A stretch of DNA of 64,000 bases from Phyllobacterium pellucidum (GCF_013327855.1 NZ_JABUMX010000001.1:1-64000); one strand, 5' to 3'; counted from the stretch's first letter, positions 31,501 through 41,559 are shown. Notes: generated by a model from the letters alone, not told the origin. A program made the numbers and translations.

Positions 31501-32261
31501 GACGCCCTGCCCCGGGCTTTTGTCCAGTGGAGGTAGGCCATCGTAGCCGCACCGCCGGCAAGACCCGTGAGAAGCAGGTCATAGGCCGGCGCGATATGGT
31601 GGATCAGCGGAAACAGCAGCAGACCCAACACCATGGCGACATGCACCGTGCGGTCACGCGCCGAGCCCCAGAGCGAGGCCAGAAAATACATTGGCGTGAG
31701 GAAAAACAACGCGGCGAATACGAGCGGAGGAAAATCGGTCGAAAGGTAGTAAACAAGGCCGACAACAAGCGTATTGGCTGTGGTCAGCGTCATGCCAAGG
31801 CCCGCGAAATAGGCCGTACGCATTTTGACGGGTACGTTGCGCAGATGCTCCATTCCCAGCACCCAGGCGGTTACCGCGATGAAGTGGGAGAGAAAAAGAA
31901 GCACGATCTTGCGTGTTTTCGCCCCGCGCATTTCGGGAACGAAGGCGGCGACCATGGGAACAAATCTGATCGAGGAGAGCGCGACCGCGACTGCGGCGCC
32001 GAGGATCGAGTAGCCCGCGCCGATTGCGCCGATGAGCACAATATTGGCGGGCAGTGCCCAGATCGCCGCAACCATGAACATGGCTTCCCCAACCGTCACT
32101 CCGCTCTGGCTGGCAAGGCCGGCAAATCCAACATGCGCGGTCATCAGGATCAGTGCAGGGATGGTGCGTATCATGGCCGCGCCGGAGAGAAACCACTTGA
32201 GGTGGCTCCCCGGATCTTCTTCTCGTTCCGGCAGATGGGAGGGCAATGCGGAATCAGCCAT
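31497..32261 (-). CDS. azlC: AzlC-family amino acid exporter
   Basis: A 254-residue polytopic protein of the AzlC family, with a hydrophilic N-terminus and five or more membrane segments (HVGFAGLASQSGVTVGEAMFM is typical of the first repeat). It pairs with the overlapping azlD gene. The ATG at 32261 is preferred over 32297 because the latter would reach into the clpA terminator region. The substrate cannot be told from sequence. Confidence 0.85.
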   Translation of the reverse strand: MADSALPSHLPEREEDPGSHLKWFLSGAAMIRTIPALILMTAHVGFAGLASQSGVTVGEAMFMVAAIWALPANIVLIGAIGAGYSILGAAVAVALSSIRFVPMVAAFVPEMRGAKTRKIVLLFLSHFIAVTAWVLGMEHLRNVPVKMRTAYFAGLGMTLTTANTLVVGLVYYLSTDFPPLVFAALFFLTPMYFLASLWGSARDRTVHVAMVLGLLLFPLIHHIAPAYDLLLTGLAGGAATMAYLHWTKARGRAS

Positions 32262-32298
32262 GGGTCCAGCGATAAAGGCAAGCAGCACAGCGGGCAAG

Positions 32299-32325
32299 AA
32301 AAAGGCCGCCCGAAGGCGGCCTTTT
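32299..32325 (-). terminator. Intrinsic terminator of clpA
   Basis: On the minus strand, 2 bases after the clpA stop: AAAA, GGCCGCC-TTCG-GGCGGCC, TTTTT. It is a perfect 7-bp stem with a UUCG-type tetraloop. Confidence 0.92.
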
Positions 32326-32327
32326 CA

Positions 32328-34790
32328 TCATTTCTTGCGTGGCACTTTTGGCACCGACGCCTTGCGCAGCACGTGCGGCTCGCTCGTGGCGAGACCGGCA
32401 CCGGCCTTTTCGAGCGCTGGCTTCTTCGGCGCCGGCTTGCGCTTTGCAACCGGCTTCTTCTCGACCGGAATTTCCTTCTTTGGCTTCACGACGACTTCGT
32501 CGGCGACATAGTCGAGGACGAGGCCACGCGAACCATCGGGCTTCTCGGCAACCGAGACGCGAACCGTGCCACCCTTCTTCAGCTTGCCGAACAGTACCTC
32601 GTCAGCGAGCGGCTTCTTGATGTGCTCCTGGATGACGCGCGCCAGCGGCCGCGCACCCATACGGTCATCGTAGCCCTTCTCGGCAAGCCAGGCGATTGCG
32701 TCCTGCTGCAGATCGAAGGTTACACCGCGATCGGCAAGTTGCGCCTCAAGTTGAATGACGAACTTCTGTACGACCTGATGGATGACCGGAACCGGCAGCG
32801 GTCCAAACGGAATGATCGCATCGAGACGGTTGCGGAACTCCGGCGTAAACAGCCGATTGATCGCTTCCATGTCGTCGCCTTCGCGCCGCGAAGACCCGAA
32901 ACCGATCGCAGCCCGCGCCATATCCGAGGCACCGGCATTGGTGGTCATGATCAAAATCACGTTGCGGAAGTCGATCTGCTTGCCGTTGTGGTCGGTCAGC
33001 TTGCCGTGATCCATGACCTGCAACAGGATGTTGAACAGATCCGGATGCGCCTTCTCGATTTCATCCAGCAGCAGCACGCAATGCGGATGCTGATCGACGC
33101 CATCGGTCAAAAGGCCGCCTTGGTCGAAGCCGACATAACCGGGAGGTGCGCCGAGCAACCGGGATACGGTGTGGCGTTCCATATATTCCGACATGTCGAA
33201 CCGCAGGAGCTCGACGCCGAGCGAATGCGCCAACTGCTTGGCGACCTCGGTCTTGCCGACGCCGGTCGGGCCCGAGAACAGGTAGGAGCCAATCGGCTTT
33301 TCCGGTTCGCGCAGGCCTGCCCTTGCAAGCTTGATCGACGATGACAGCGCTTCGATGGCCAGATCCTGGCCGTAGACGACACGCTTCAATTCAGCCTCGA
33401 GATTGGAGAGGACCGCTTCATCGTCCTTCGATACGGACTTCGGCGGAATGCGGGCCATCGTCGCGATAGTCGCTTCGATCTCCTTCACGCCGATTGACTT
33501 CTTGCGCTTCGATTCGGGCAGCAGCATCTGGCTGGCGCCTGTCTCATCGATCACGTCGATCGCCTTGTCCGGCAATTTACGGTCGTTGATATAGCGCGCG
33601 GAAAGTTCGACGGCGGACTTGATCGCCTCCACGGTATACTTGACCTTGTGGAAATCCTCGAAATACGGCCGCAGCCCTTTCATGATCTCAATTGCATCGG
33701 GGATCGAAGGTTCGTTCACGTCGATCTTCTGGAAGCGACGAACGAGCGCCCTATCCTTTTCGAAGAACTGGCGAAACTCCTTGTAAGTCGTTGATCCTAT
33801 GCAGCGAATCGCCCCTGAAGAAAGCGCAGGCTTCAACAGGTTAGATGCATCCATTGCACCGCCCGACGTAGCGCCGGCGCCGATGATCGTGTGGATTTCG
33901 TCGATAAACAGGATGGCACCCGGATACTCTTCGAGCTCCTTGATGACCTGCTTGAGGCGTTCCTCGAAATCACCGCGATAGCGGGTTCCGGCAAGCAAGG
34001 TGCCCATGTCGAGCGAAAAGACCGTCGCATCCTTGAGGACGGTCGGGACCTTACCTTCGACGATGCGCTTGGCAAGACCTTCGGCGATAGCCGTCTTGCC
34101 CACGCCCGGATCGCCCACATAGAGCGGGTTGTTCTTTGAGCGGCGGCACAAAATCTGGATCGTACGGCTGATTTCCTGGTCGCGGCCGATCAGCGGATCG
34201 ATCTTTCCAGCTTTTGCCCGTTCGTTGAGATTGTTGCAGTAGGCCGTCAGGGCGTCCTGCTTCTTCTTGGTGCCCTCATCGGATTCCGAAGCGTGATGTT
34301 CTTCGTTGTTGCTTTCGGTCCCAAGGGGCGTGCGCGGCTCGGATGCGCCGGGGCGCTTCGAGATCCCGTGCGAAATATAGTTGACCGCGTCGTAGCGCGT
34401 CATCTGCTGTTCCTGCAGGAAAAACGCCGCATGGCTTTCGCGTTCAGCAAAGATCGCAACCAGGACGTTTGCTCCGGTCACTTCCTCGCGGTTCGAAGAC
34501 TGAACATGGATGACAGCACGCTGGATGACGCGTTGAAAAGCAGCGGTTGGCTTGGAGTCCTCGTCATAACCCGTCACGAGGTTGTCGAGCTCATGATCGA
34601 CATAATCGGTCACCGTACGCGTCAGTTGAGCGAGGTCGACATTGCAGGCGCGCATGACACTACTCGCGTCCTGATCATCGATGAGCGCAAGGAGCAGATG
34701 CTCCAGCGTTGCATATTCATGATGATGCTCGTTCGCGATTGTCAGCGCCTGATGGAGGGCCCGCTCGAGACTAGGTGAGAAAGATGGCAT
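32328..34790 (-). CDS. clpA: ATP-dependent Clp protease ATP-binding subunit ClpA
   Basis: An 820-residue AAA+ unfoldase that feeds substrates to ClpP. The Clp N-domain repeats occupy 1-145. Walker A motifs are GDPGVGKT (226-233) and GPTGVGKT (507-514), Walker B motifs are ILFIDEIH and VLLLDEIE, and the ClpP-docking IGF loop is at 629-631. Beyond the usual C-terminus is a Lys/Pro/Ala-rich tail (769-820) absent from E. coli ClpA (758 residues). It lies 6 bases downstream of clpS, its adaptor, in one operon that ends in a strong terminator. Confidence 0.97.
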   Translation of the reverse strand: MPSFSPSLERALHQALTIANEHHHEYATLEHLLLALIDDQDASSVMRACNVDLAQLTRTVTDYVDHELDNLVTGYDEDSKPTAAFQRVIQRAVIHVQSSNREEVTGANVLVAIFAERESHAAFFLQEQQMTRYDAVNYISHGISKRPGASEPRTPLGTESNNEEHHASESDEGTKKKQDALTAYCNNLNERAKAGKIDPLIGRDQEISRTIQILCRRSKNNPLYVGDPGVGKTAIAEGLAKRIVEGKVPTVLKDATVFSLDMGTLLAGTRYRGDFEERLKQVIKELEEYPGAILFIDEIHTIIGAGATSGGAMDASNLLKPALSSGAIRCIGSTTYKEFRQFFEKDRALVRRFQKIDVNEPSIPDAIEIMKGLRPYFEDFHKVKYTVEAIKSAVELSARYINDRKLPDKAIDVIDETGASQMLLPESKRKKSIGVKEIEATIATMARIPPKSVSKDDEAVLSNLEAELKRVVYGQDLAIEALSSSIKLARAGLREPEKPIGSYLFSGPTGVGKTEVAKQLAHSLGVELLRFDMSEYMERHTVSRLLGAPPGYVGFDQGGLLTDGVDQHPHCVLLLDEIEKAHPDLFNILLQVMDHGKLTDHNGKQIDFRNVILIMTTNAGASDMARAAIGFGSSRREGDDMEAINRLFTPEFRNRLDAIIPFGPLPVPVIHQVVQKFVIQLEAQLADRGVTFDLQQDAIAWLAEKGYDDRMGARPLARVIQEHIKKPLADEVLFGKLKKGGTVRVSVAEKPDGSRGLVLDYVADEVVVKPKKEIPVEKKPVAKRKPAPKKPALEKAGAGLATSEPHVLRKASVPKVPRKK

Positions 34791-34796
34791 GAAACC

Positions 34797-35168
34797 TCAC
34801 TTTTTCTCCATCACGCATTGCAGCGGATGTTGGTTTTGCCGCGCATAGTCCATGACTTGGGTCATCTTGGACTCCGCGACCTCATAGGTAAAGACACCAC
34901 ATTCTCCGACTCCATGATTATGCACATGGAGCATAATGCGTGTGGCATCCTCTCTGTTCTTCTGGAAAAAACGCTCCAGAACATGAATGACGAACTCCAT
35001 TGGAGTGTAATCGTCATTGAGAAGCAACACGCGATAAAGGCTGGGTTTTTTCAGCTTTGGTTTAGTCCGGGTAATGACAGCCGTGCCACGTCCGGGACCA
35101 TTGCCGCCACCCTTTTCTTCATCTTGCATAATGGGTGATAACCGCATCATCTCTTCAGACACCCGCAT
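34797..35168 (-). CDS. clpS: ATP-dependent Clp protease adaptor ClpS
   Basis: Up to 123 residues; it delivers N-degron substrates to ClpA. The core [24 protein letters not shown] and the [17 protein letters not shown] region are canonical. The start is uncertain: ATGs at 35168, 35150, 35147 and 35129 are all in frame and none has an ideal ribosome binding site; the shortest gives 110 residues. It is the first gene of a clpS-clpA operon. Confidence 0.93.
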   Translation of the reverse strand: MRVSEEMMRLSPIMQDEEKGGGNGPGRGTAVITRTKPKLKKPSLYRVLLLNDDYTPMEFVIHVLERFFQKNREDATRIMLHVHNHGVGECGVFTYEVAESKMTQVMDYARQNQHPLQCVMEKK

Positions 35169-35293
35169 TCCTGATAGCTATTTGTCGCTTCATGCATTCT
35201 ATGTAGGTCGCACCAAGCAGATTTTAAGCCCTCTCCTGAAGCTTGCAATATCAAGTTGCCGTTGCAAAGGGCCATTTGGCCCAGCGGAACAAA

Positions 35294-35325
35294 AAAAGTC
35301 CGGTTGCGTGGGCAACCGGACTTTT
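35294..35325 (-). terminator. Intrinsic terminator of the phasin gene
   Basis: A perfect 14-bp stem (35294-35307 with 35312-35325, loop GTGG), followed on the minus strand by a run of seven T. It starts 27 bases after the phasin stop. The A/T flanks make it potentially active in both directions. Confidence 0.9.
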
Positions 35326-35351
35326 AAACCGTGTCAGCAGCAAGTTCAGGT

Positions 35352-35684
35352 TTATTTGCCGACCTTGGCGACAGCCAACTCGAAGGGGCGGTAAGCCTCT
35401 TTCGCGAGATCGGCATAAAGTTCACCGAACTTCGCAGCCTGCGAGACGAAGCCCTCATAGGCCTTCTTCGAAAACAGGCTCTGCGCAGCGAACGCCTGCT
35501 CTGCCGATTTCGTCGAGGCAAGCTTTTCGAGGAGGATCGAGCCGTCATTGAACGAACGCTTCGAATAGTCCGCAGCTTCGGTTGCAATTGCCTGCAGACC
35601 CTGGCTGAGCGCGTTTACGCTCTTCATCGTGCTGTTGATGAATTCCTTGCTGGATTCATTCAGTGCTTCAAACGGGGTGGCCAT
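35352..35684 (-). CDS. Phasin family protein
   Basis: A 110-residue, helix-rich amphipathic protein of the phasin_2 type (SSKEFINSTMKSVNALSQGLQAIATEAADYSKRSFNDG), which coats polyhydroxybutyrate granules. The start at 35684 (MATPFEALNES) has AAGGATG upstream. Two palindromes lie 41-82 bases upstream, one of them matching the CTGC-N3-GCAG site of the PHB regulator PhaR. A strong terminator follows, so it is a single-gene unit. Confidence 0.9.
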   Translation of the reverse strand: MATPFEALNESSKEFINSTMKSVNALSQGLQAIATEAADYSKRSFNDGSILLEKLASTKSAEQAFAAQSLFSKKAYEGFVSQAAKFGELYADLAKEAYRPFELAVAKVGK

Positions 35685-35724
35685 GATGCATCCTTCACAT
35701 ATATTGTTGTTGGGCTTCATTTAG

Positions 35725-35766
35725 TGTGCAATGCACAAAAAGTCAATTTTTTGCTGCACTGCAGCA
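35725..35766 (-). promoter_or_regulatory. Putative PhaR operator pair upstream of the phasin gene
   Basis: TGTGCA-A-TGCACA (35725-35737) and TGCTGCA-C-TGCAGCA (35752-35766) are both perfect palindromes. The second contains CTGC-ACT-GCAG, matching the CTGC-N3/4-GCAG motif described for PhaR in Rhodobacter and Paracoccus. Confidence 0.6.
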
Positions 35767-35909
35767 TTCCGGTAAATTTTTCGATAAAGGCGGAGGAAAT
35801 CGTCAACACGGCGGTTACCATAAACATTTTGGTAACGCTGATGCGGATAAAGTTCACGAAATCAATCTGATGCGTCAGATCAAAGAGAACCCACCCGCAT
35901 ATCGAACAG

Positions 35910-37295
35910 GTGTTGATTGTGCTCCATCCGGCCCGCCAAACAAATAAACTAATCAAAAAAGTGGCTCATGCATTCCTGGCTCTCTCGATGATCTCCGGCA
36001 TCAGCGCTGCCGGCACTTCGGCAGCGTCGGCTGAAACCAAGGCGGCAGCCATCGTTGTCGATGCTAACACCGGCAAGACGCTTTATTCGTCCAACCCTGA
36101 CGCCCAGCGCTTTCCGGCCTCGCTGACGAAGATGATGACGCTCTACATGCTGTTCGATGCAATGGCGGCAGGCAAGGTCTCCAAATCGACACCCATCCCG
36201 GTTTCCGCTTATGCAGCCGGCCAGCCGCCGACGAAGGTTGGCTTTCGCCCCGGGCAGACGATCAGCGCCGAAGCCGCCATCCTGTCGCTGATCACCAAGT
36301 CTGCCAACGACTCGGCAACCGCCATCGGCGAGTATCTCGGCGGATCCGAGCAGCGGTTCGCTGTGATGATGACCAACAAGGCGCGCCAGCTCGGCATGCG
36401 CAACACGCAGTTCCGCAATGCGAACGGCCTGCCTGATCCGCAGCAGCGCTCTTCCGCCCGCGACCTCGCCCTCCTCGGCATCGCGCTGCGTGAGCATTTC
36501 CCCCAATACTACGATTATTTCTCCACACGCAGCTTCACCTACAACGGGCGACGCATTGTTGGGCACAACCGCTTGCTCGGAAAAGTACGTGGTGTCGATG
36601 GAATCAAGACCGGTTACACGCGCGCGTCCGGTTTCAACCTCGTCAGTTCCGTCAATGTCGACGGCAAGAAGCTTGTCGCGGTCGTCATGGGCGGCACGAG
36701 CGGCGGCGCCCGCGACGCGCAGATGGCGCAGCTCATCGACAAGTATCTTCCCAGCGCTTCGCGCCGAGACGGCGGCAACCTGATCGCCTCGCGTCGCAAC
36801 AGCAAGGTCGAAGTCGCTGCTGTCGATCTGCCCGATACCGCGCCCGTCCCCGTGCCGGCCCGGCGCGAGGAGGTGGCGACCACCCAAGCCGCCGAAGTCG
36901 TCACGGCCTATGCCGATCCGAAGCCGGTTCCATCGGTGGCAGCGCGCGTTCTTCAGGTTCCGGCGCCCCAGCCAAAGGCCGAGATCGGCGAAGGCGATGT
37001 TTCCGAAGTCGATCCAGTGACAACCGCTTCCGCGCCGTCGGCGGGCGGATGGATGGTGCAGATTGCTTCGGTCGGCAGCTCCGAAGAAGCCAAGGCAATG
37101 CTTGCCAAGGCGGCGGCCCAGGTTGGCGGTCCGATCGCCTCGCTCTCGCCCTATACGGAAAAATTCCAGAAGGGTGCGCAGACTTATCATCGTGCCCGCT
37201 TTGCCGGCATTACCAACGCCAAGGCGGCCAACAATGCCTGTGCCGCACTGAAACGTCAGAATTTCAACTGCTTTGCAATTGCACCACAATCGTAA
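35910..37295 (+). CDS. D-alanyl-D-alanine carboxypeptidase with C-terminal SPOR domain
   Basis: A 461-residue periplasmic penicillin-binding protein (S11 family, DacF/DacC-like) trimming peptidoglycan pentapeptides. The signal peptide ends near ASA (41). Active-site motifs are SLTK (71-74), SAN (131-133) and KTG (233-235). A Pro/Ala/Val-rich linker (about 295-375) leads to a SPOR domain (WMVQIASVGSSEEAKAML to the end) that should bind denuded glycan at the septum. The start is GTG (35910) or the next TTG. The promoter region is shared with the divergent phasin gene. Confidence 0.92.
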   Translation: MLIVLHPARQTNKLIKKVAHAFLALSMISGISAAGTSAASAETKAAAIVVDANTGKTLYSSNPDAQRFPASLTKMMTLYMLFDAMAAGKVSKSTPIPVSAYAAGQPPTKVGFRPGQTISAEAAILSLITKSANDSATAIGEYLGGSEQRFAVMMTNKARQLGMRNTQFRNANGLPDPQQRSSARDLALLGIALREHFPQYYDYFSTRSFTYNGRRIVGHNRLLGKVRGVDGIKTGYTRASGFNLVSSVNVDGKKLVAVVMGGTSGGARDAQMAQLIDKYLPSASRRDGGNLIASRRNSKVEVAAVDLPDTAPVPVPARREEVATTQAAEVVTAYADPKPVPSVAARVLQVPAPQPKAEIGEGDVSEVDPVTTASAPSAGGWMVQIASVGSSEEAKAMLAKAAAQVGGPIASLSPYTEKFQKGAQTYHRARFAGITNAKAANNACAALKRQNFNCFAIAPQS

Positions 37296-37343
37296 GGCAT
37301 CAACCCGACAGACCCAAATTGTACAGTGTAGAGGGTTTTGCGA

Positions 37344-37613
37344 ATGTCCAGCACCACGGAAATACATGACCCGGCGGGCCTGACTGCCAAGGAATCGAAA
37401 TCATCACTGTTCGGCATGCACGCCTTGCAGCAGGCCGCTTTGCGGATCGCCGATCTTCGCCACGGCAATGCGGCATTCAAGACGATGGACCTCGTCAATG
37501 TGCTGCTTTGTCAGGCTGCCCGCACCCGCCGCGCGGCGATGCCGCCGGTGCGCCTGCGCATTCACTCGGACGGTCGTAACGGCGTCAGTCCGGTTCGGCT
37601 GCGCCTCTCCTGA
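37344..37613 (+). CDS. Small protein of unknown function (89 aa)
   Basis: An ATG with GAGGG 8 bases upstream opens an 89-residue frame (MSSTTEIHDPAGL...). The C-terminal third is Arg-rich, the N-terminal part has a possible amphipathic helix (MHALQQAALRIADLRHG), and there is no membrane segment. It lies 48 bases after the carboxypeptidase stop and could be in its operon. No family was recognised; the frame may be spurious, but the ribosome binding site and position favour a gene. Confidence 0.5.
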   Translation: MSSTTEIHDPAGLTAKESKSSLFGMHALQQAALRIADLRHGNAAFKTMDLVNVLLCQAARTRRAAMPPVRLRIHSDGRNGVSPVRLRLS

Positions 37614-37625
37614 TCGAGAACAGAT

Positions 37626-38063
37626 TTAGAGTAGGCCCAGCGAGGCGAGTTCGTTGCGCAGTTCCGGCGGGAGTTTCGCACGGCCGGATTTGCCCTGTCC
37701 TTCATCCATGGGGACATCTTCGCTGGAAAGATACCGCCATCCCTGAAACGCACGGCGCGGCTGCCATTCAGTTGGGACGATGCGCGGCTCGAGGACCAGA
37801 TGACAACGCGAAATGCCTTGATCGTCCGTAAACGTGCGGATGTCGGTTAGTCGCTGGCGGCACTGGATATTGCCCTTGATCACCCAATAGAGCGAGCCGC
37901 CGTCGAGAAGCTCGTCGATGCGCTTGGGCACCATCCGGGTTGTATGAAACTGCTCGATGGAGAGTCCCGCTTGCCGGCGTTCGTCAAGGCGGAAATCGAT
38001 CCAGGCCGCGAGTTCTTCAATTGCACTGCAGCCGACGCAAAGTTTGACGAGATTGAGAGCCAT
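37626..38063 (-). CDS. DUF1489 family protein
   Basis: A 145-residue protein matching the alphaproteobacterial DUF1489 family (MALNLVKLCVGCSAIEELAAW, HTTRMVPKRIDELLDGGSLYWVIKG, CHLVLEP). Its function is unknown. The start at 38063 was chosen because homology begins there; the upstream extension overlaps the permease 3' end on the same strand. The LVKLCVGC start with two Cys is characteristic of the family. Confidence 0.85.
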   Translation of the reverse strand: MALNLVKLCVGCSAIEELAAWIDFRLDERRQAGLSIEQFHTTRMVPKRIDELLDGGSLYWVIKGNIQCRQRLTDIRTFTDDQGISRCHLVLEPRIVPTEWQPRRAFQGWRYLSSEDVPMDEGQGKSGRAKLPPELRNELASLGLL

Positions 38064-38172
38064 GTGAGAAGCATTTACGCTTTCATCCGCCAAGGTCAAC
38101 CATTGCCTCGGCTTCTCCACAGGGCCACGGTTCACAAGGCGGTGGCCGGGCTTTGCGCCCGGCCCTTTGCGA

Positions 38173-39708
38173 TCAGTGACTACTTCCGGCAACGGCCGCA
38201 GGTGCCGGATCGAACTGCCGCTTCGACGGCGCCGAGTGATTATCTGGAGCCACGACCGGCACTTCCACGCCGTTAGCATCGTAAAGCTTGCCGTTGAGGA
38301 AGTAATCGCCGTCATGCAAATGCGCGATGTCCTGGTAGCGCAAGGTCCGCTCGGTTCCGGCGACGAATACGGACTGCTGGTCGGAATTGCCCGCCGTGAG
38401 ATGATTGAAGACCAGGTTCAACACGATCGCCATTAGGGCTGCGGAACTGATCCCCGAGTGGAAGATGGTCGCGAACCAGGCCGGAAAGTGATCGTAGAAG
38501 TTCGGTGCGGCAATCGGGATCATGCCGAAGCCAATCGAGGTCGCTACGATGATGAGGTTCATATTGTTGGTGTAGTTGACCTTGGAAAGGGTACGGATGC
38601 CGCTTGCGGCAACAGTACCGAAGAGCACGATCCCTGCCCCGCCAAGAACCGCGCTCGGCACGGCGGCCACGACCCGGCCCATGATCGGCAGGAGACCGAG
38701 GGTTACGAGCACCAGACCGCCCGTCGCCACGACATAGCGGCTCTTGACGCCCGTGACTGCCACAAGCCCGACGTTCTGGGCAAAAGCGCTCTGCGTGAAC
38801 GAGCCGAAGATCGGCGCGATCAGGCTCGAGAGCATGTCCGCCCGCAGGCCATCACCGAGGCGCTTCGAGTCGACCTTGGTTTCGATGATCTCACCGACCG
38901 CCAGAATATCGGCCGAGGTTTCGACCAGCGTCACCATGATGACAATGAACATCGAGATGATCGCCGCCAGATGAAAGGTCGGAAAGCCGAAATGGAAGGG
39001 GGTCGGTATCGCGACGATCGGCCCTTCGGCGACTTTGGAGAAGTCGGTCATGCCCAGCGCGAGCGCTATGGCGGTGCCGATGATGATGGCAAGCAGGATC
39101 GAGAGGCGCGAGATCGTGGCGCTGCCGAGCTTGCTGAGCAGCAGGACCACGACGAGCGTTAGCGCAGCAAGCTGGATATTGGCGACGCTGCCGAATTCGG
39201 GGGAAGTGCTGTTGCCGCCCATGGCCCAGCGTACGGCGACCGGCATCAGGGTGAGGCCGATCGTCGTGATGACGATACCGGTGACGAGCGGCGGGAAGAA
39301 GCGCGTGATGCGCGAGAATATGGGTGTGATCAGCAGGCCGACCAGCGATGCCGCCATGACGGCGCCGAGCACCGCGTCCATGCCGCCACCGCCGCTGACG
39401 ATGGCGACCATGGTGGCAACGCCCGAAAACGAGACGCCTTGCACGAGCGGCAGCTGGCATCCAAAAAGGGGAATTCCCATCGTTTGCAGTATGGTTGCAA
39501 GGCCGCCGGCAAAGAGCGAGGCGGCAATCAGGAGACCGATCTGGTCAGGCGCAAGGCCTGCGGCCTGGCCGACGATCAGCGGCACGGCAATAATGCCGCC
39601 ATACATCGTTAGAACATGTTGCAGGCCATAGGCGAGATTGGCGCCGAGTCCAAGGTTTCGATCCTCTGGCCGCTGATCCAGCGGCCGTCCGACTGTGTTT
39701 GCTTCCAA
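38173..39708 (-). CDS. Nucleobase:cation symporter-2 (xanthine/urate-type permease)
   Basis: A 511-residue NCS2/NAT membrane transporter with about 14 segments. The NAT signature QNVGLVAVTG is at 311-320 and the conserved Glu is in TLVETSADILA (around 263). COG2233 members of this subtype carry xanthine, uric acid or uracil; the exact substrate is not certain. A hydrophilic C-terminal tail of about 65 residues follows the last helix. The start is TTG at 39708 behind GGGAGG. A 7-bp hairpin (39735-39759) lies in the leader. Confidence 0.88.
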   Translation of the reverse strand: MEANTVGRPLDQRPEDRNLGLGANLAYGLQHVLTMYGGIIAVPLIVGQAAGLAPDQIGLLIAASLFAGGLATILQTMGIPLFGCQLPLVQGVSFSGVATMVAIVSGGGGMDAVLGAVMAASLVGLLITPIFSRITRFFPPLVTGIVITTIGLTLMPVAVRWAMGGNSTSPEFGSVANIQLAALTLVVVLLLSKLGSATISRLSILLAIIIGTAIALALGMTDFSKVAEGPIVAIPTPFHFGFPTFHLAAIISMFIVIMVTLVETSADILAVGEIIETKVDSKRLGDGLRADMLSSLIAPIFGSFTQSAFAQNVGLVAVTGVKSRYVVATGGLVLVTLGLLPIMGRVVAAVPSAVLGGAGIVLFGTVAASGIRTLSKVNYTNNMNLIIVATSIGFGMIPIAAPNFYDHFPAWFATIFHSGISSAALMAIVLNLVFNHLTAGNSDQQSVFVAGTERTLRYQDIAHLHDGDYFLNGKLYDANGVEVPVVAPDNHSAPSKRQFDPAPAAVAGSSH

Positions 39709-39734
39709 GGTAAAGTCCTCCCAATACCTTTGAT

Positions 39735-39759
39735 GCCCGGCTTTTCCTCCTCGCCGGGC
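39735..39759 (-). promoter_or_regulatory. Hairpin in the permease leader
   Basis: GCCCGGC / GCCGGGC pair over 7 bp around an 11-base loop that on the minus strand contains GAGGAGGAA, 26 bases upstream of the TTG start. It may be a regulatory leader element. Confidence 0.35.
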
Positions 39760-39918
39760 GGGACGAAGACTATGACAACCTTTTCAAGACCTGACTTTAG
39801 CCGATTTGATGAAACTGTTTTCAAGAAATCCGCACCTATTGCAGAGGGCGGACGATATCAGCCGCGCTGCCAAGGCGCTGGGGACTTAGTATCGATATTT
39901 CTGAAAAATGGAGGGGCG

Positions 39919-41319
39919 TCAGCACTCGACGACGTTGACGGCAAGCCCGCCGAGGCTGGTTTCCTTGTAGCGCTCGTTCATGTCCATGCCGGTCTGGCGC
40001 ATCGTCTCGATGCACGCGTCGAGCGGCACGAAATGCGTACCGTCGCCCTTGACGGCCAATGAAGCGGCGGTAACGGCCTTGACCGCGCCAAGCGCGTTGC
40101 GCTCGATACATGGCACCTGTACCAGCCCGGCCACGGGATCGCAGGTCATGCCAAGATGATGCTCCAGTGCAATCTCAGCGGCGTTCTCGATCTGCTCCGG
40201 CGAACCGCCGAGCACGGCGGCAAGGCCTGCGGCGGCCATGGCGGATGCCGAACCCACTTCGCCCTGACAGCCGACTTCGGCGCCCGAGATCGAGGCGTTG
40301 TGCTTGATCACCCCGCCGATGGCGGCAGACGTCAAAAGGAAGTCACGAATGCCATCGGCATCCGCATCCTCGTGGAAATGCAGATAATAGCGCAGCACGG
40401 CGGGAACCACCCCGGCGGCACCATTGGTCGGCGCGGTCACGACACGACCGCCAGCCGCATTTTCCTCATTTACCGCCATGGCGTAGACCGAGAGCCAGTC
40501 ATTGGCGAGGAGCGGATTGATCCGGTTCTGCCGCCATTCCTCCTGCAATCGGTCATGCAGATAGCGGGCGCGGCGCTTGACCTTGAGGCCGCCGGGCATG
40601 ATGCCCTCCTGAGCGAGTCCGCGATCGATGCATGAGCGCATGGCCGACCAGACGCGGTCGAGACCTGCATCGAGTTCCTCGCGGCTCATGAAGGTTTCTT
40701 CGTTTTGCCGCTTCATTTCAGCGATCGAAAGTCCGCTCGCCTTGGCCATGCTCAGCATCTGCGCGGCATTGATAAACGGAAACGGGACGGCAGCTTCAGC
40801 CTTTGGCGCGGAGCGGGTCTTCGCGGCTTCCAGTTCTTCCTCGGTGACGACGAAACCGCCACCGATCGAATAGAATATGCGGCGCAAAAGCAGCCGCTCG
40901 TCGGCGTCATAGGCCTCGAAGGCCATGCCGTTCGCATGTCCGGGAAGCGGGGTGCGCCGGTCCATGATCAGGTCGGTCGCGGGGTCGAAGCGGTAGGAAG
41001 GATGCCCCTCGGGCGAGATGCGCTTCGTGCGGCTCACCGTCTCAAGCATCGTATCCATTGCGTCCGGATCGACAGTGGCCGGAAGGTAGCCGCAGAGGCC
41101 GAGGATGACGGCGCGGTCGGTCGCGTGGCCGACGCCGGTAAACGCCAGCGAGCCATGCAGGTGAACGCGCAAATGATCGACCTTGACGCCGCTCGGCCGT
41201 GGCCACTGGCCGCTCTTGAGTTCTTCAAGAAACAGCCCGCCTGCGGTCATCGGACCCATCGTGTGGGAGCTCGAAGGACCAATGCCGATTTTATAAAGAT
41301 CGAAAACCGACAGGAACAT
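39919..41319 (-). CDS. sdaA: L-serine dehydratase (single-chain, iron-sulfur)
   Basis: A 466-residue enzyme deaminating L-serine to pyruvate and ammonia. The beta domain begins [24 protein letters not shown]. The alpha domain carries the [4Fe-4S] cysteines in [20 protein letters not shown] and QVPCIERN. The ATG at 41319 was chosen from this N-terminus. It is divergent from the DUF599 gene across 240 bases where no clear motif was seen. It could supply pyruvate from serine made out of glycine released by the betaine pathway, but that link is speculative. Confidence 0.95.
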   Translation of the reverse strand: MFLSVFDLYKIGIGPSSSHTMGPMTAGGLFLEELKSGQWPRPSGVKVDHLRVHLHGSLAFTGVGHATDRAVILGLCGYLPATVDPDAMDTMLETVSRTKRISPEGHPSYRFDPATDLIMDRRTPLPGHANGMAFEAYDADERLLLRRIFYSIGGGFVVTEEELEAAKTRSAPKAEAAVPFPFINAAQMLSMAKASGLSIAEMKRQNEETFMSREELDAGLDRVWSAMRSCIDRGLAQEGIMPGGLKVKRRARYLHDRLQEEWRQNRINPLLANDWLSVYAMAVNEENAAGGRVVTAPTNGAAGVVPAVLRYYLHFHEDADADGIRDFLLTSAAIGGVIKHNASISGAEVGCQGEVGSASAMAAAGLAAVLGGSPEQIENAAEIALEHHLGMTCDPVAGLVQVPCIERNALGAVKAVTAASLAVKGDGTHFVPLDACIETMRQTGMDMNERYKETSLGGLAVNVVEC

Positions 41320-41559
41320 GCGGTTACTAACCCCGAGCTGGATCGCTTCCGTTGATAATGGCCGGTTGCCGGCAAACGTCAAAGCCAGCTTCCGACCTTG
41401 CGTTGTGTTTCTACGACATAGGCGCGCTGTTGCAAAAGTCAAAGAAAAACGCCGTATCGCCTGGTTTGCGGCAGTTCCAAAAATACCCTCCGGCCGGTTT
41501 GCCAAGCGCCGGAATTTCCGTACATTCGCGGTTGCCGCCGCGCGTCACAGAGGACCGAA

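Noticed and set aside
31527..33344. A 605-codon open frame antisense to azlC and clpA
   Set aside because: It lacks domain motifs, is rich in Arg and His as expected for an antisense shadow of a GC-rich gene, and lies opposite clearly recognised genes. The same holds for long antisense frames over lpxB (12862-14175), lpxA (15108-16163), bamA (17911-18951), the SPOR-carboxypeptidase (35949-37367) and the two FAD genes (53166-54572, 55616-56932).
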